From assembly GCA_030744095.1 (NCBI GenBank), contig JASLRF010000252.1, positions 1 through 15,320 on the forward strand: 15,320 bases of DNA, given 5' to 3'. The DNA is from Pirellulaceae bacterium (GTDB taxonomy: Bacteria; Planctomycetota; Planctomycetia; Pirellulales; Pirellulaceae). The translations under genes were made by a program, and so were the position numbers. Under the pieces are notes generated by a model. That model was given only the letters and a program-made list of their open reading frames with translations, was not told the origin of the DNA and ran no database searches. Positions 14,550 to 15,320 of this stretch are shown piece after piece (position 1 is the stretch's first letter; the number at the start of each line of letters is the position of its first letter).

Positions 14550-15320
14550 TTAAAACGACTTGCTGACCATTCGATTTGCCTCGGCCCGCATACGGAGTTC
14601 CACTTCCCAGCCTTCGTGCCGGATGCGCAGATCTAAATAGCGGAGAAACCGCACGACGTTCAAGTAGATGGCCACCAGCCAACAGGCCAGCGGCATCGCA
14701 TACAGTAGCATGAACGGGCTGACCTTCCATGAATTAGCGAGCACACCTTTTACAAATATGAAGTTTCCGAACATTGCTGTCGCCAAACAGGCCGTCATGA
14801 TCGACAGTGCCACGCCCTGTGAAAACAGATCCCCTGAACTTGGGCCATGCAATTGAGTGCTCCGGCGACTGACGGTCATTGTGGTTCGATTGCGACTGAT
14901 CAGCGGGTTTTTTTCGAGCAACACGATTTCGTTAATGAACGGCCGAAACGCTCGTAAGCCCACTGCGTAGATTGCCAGCATCGGGAAGAGCATCACTTCG
15001 ATCCCAATCTCCAAGTCTTCATAGCGCGGTACTGCCATCATCAGCAGCCAGGCGGGAAAAATGCCCCGCACCAAGAGCTGGCACCAGACGACTCGCGGCA
15101 GCATTTTGAAGACGTCGCGAAACACGTCGCGCAAATTCGGGTGATCGACAAAGACCGCCTGGCCCAAGTAGGCAGTGGCAAAAATCGAAGCCAGCGGGGC
15201 TTCAATCGCGATCAGCAACGACATGTCCCAGACATAGCGGGTGATCGCGGCACCTTCATCCGAATAAAAGAACGCGTTGTTGTAGTCCATCCCCATCATC
15301 CAGCCAATCAGAAGATGGTT
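14550..15320 (-). CDS. Polytopic membrane protein, 5' end missing
   Basis: The frame is open at the right edge and ends at TAA 14550-14552; 256 codons are visible. Two adjacent ATGs near 15294-15299 are present, but coding-like sequence (NHLLIGW) continues upstream, so the true start is outside the window. Five or so hydrophobic helices are seen: SLLIAIEAPLASIFATAYL, LLVRGIFPAWLLMMAV, EVMLFPMLAIYAVGL, ALSIMTACLATAMFGNFIFV and PFMLLYAMPLACWLVAIYLN. The tail RYLDLRIRHEGWEVELRMRA resembles the end of membrane proteins annotated with the glycerophosphoryl-diester-phosphodiesterase membrane domain, which often sit in MoxR/DUF58/DUF4129 clusters. No catalytic GDPD residues are visible. It is the first gene seen in the operon and is separated from the DUF4129 gene by 1 nt. 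The function is unknown. Confidence 0.72.
   Translation of the reverse strand, partial: NHLLIGWMMGMDYNNAFFYSDEGAAITRYVWDMSLLIAIEAPLASIFATAYLGQAVFVDHPNLRDVFRDVFKMLPRVVWCQLLVRGIFPAWLLMMAVPRYEDLEIGIEVMLFPMLAIYAVGLRAFRPFINEIVLLEKNPLISRNRTTMTVSRRSTQLHGPSSGDLFSQGVALSIMTACLATAMFGNFIFVKGVLANSWKVSPFMLLYAMPLACWLVAIYLNVVRFLRYLDLRIRHEGWEVELRMRAEANRMVSKSF

Noticed and set aside
1..15320. CRISPR array, insertion sequences, tRNA or rRNA genes
   Set aside because: No regularly spaced repeats, transposase-like products, terminal inverted repeats or cloverleaf-like stretches were seen.

Overview
The window looks like chromosomal DNA of a planctomycete, probably of the Pirellulaceae type. The reasons are gene content and style rather than any rRNA. 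There is a tandem-GAF/HlyD fusion next to a PqqD-like/M50/HlyD fusion, a zinc-ribbon MoxR ATPase in a DUF4129-DUF4350-MoxR-DUF58 operon, moderate-to-high GC, and many starts with no clear Shine-Dalgarno sequence. No rRNA, tRNA, CRISPR array, insertion sequence or phage gene was seen. The assignment is an inference.

Layout. (1) 1-455, minus: the 5' end of a secreted S9-type (prolyl-oligopeptidase-like) peptidase, running off the left edge. (2) 695-6123, plus: a three-gene cluster that is the most unusual part. Its genes are a cytoplasmic tandem-GAF protein fused through one membrane helix to an HlyD-type adaptor, a second HlyD-type adaptor, and a polytopic M50 (site-2-protease-like) protein with an N-terminal PqqD-like domain and a C-terminal HlyD-like arm. 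All three carry HlyD/lipoyl-like modules, yet no ABC, RND or MFS pump and no TolC-like protein is encoded here. (3) 6646-7378, plus: an SlyD-type FKBP isomerase followed by a divergent cold-shock-domain protein, closed by a good intrinsic terminator at 7405-7442. (4) 7528-9042, plus: a fumarate-reductase/3-ketosteroid-dehydrogenase-like FAD oxidoreductase. (5) 9166-9255, minus: a 29-residue, extremely basic protein with a GTG start and a well-placed ribosome binding site, resembling the AURKAIP1/COX24 (mS38-like) small ribosomal proteins. (6) 15320-9515, minus: an operon running from the right edge leftward: a polytopic membrane protein (5' end outside the window), a DUF4129 protein, a DUF4350 lipoprotein, a MoxR AAA+ ATPase with a zinc ribbon, and a DUF58 protein.

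How the genes may work together. The plus-strand cluster could form an envelope assembly: GAF domains sense a cytoplasmic signal, the PqqD-like domain binds a peptide or protein, the M50 core cuts or moves it in the membrane, and the HlyD arms span the periplasm. This is inferred from domain layout only. The minus-strand operon matches the widespread MoxR/DUF58 chaperone-type clusters. The membrane components are made first, and the ATPase and its DUF58 partner last. Its substrate is unknown.
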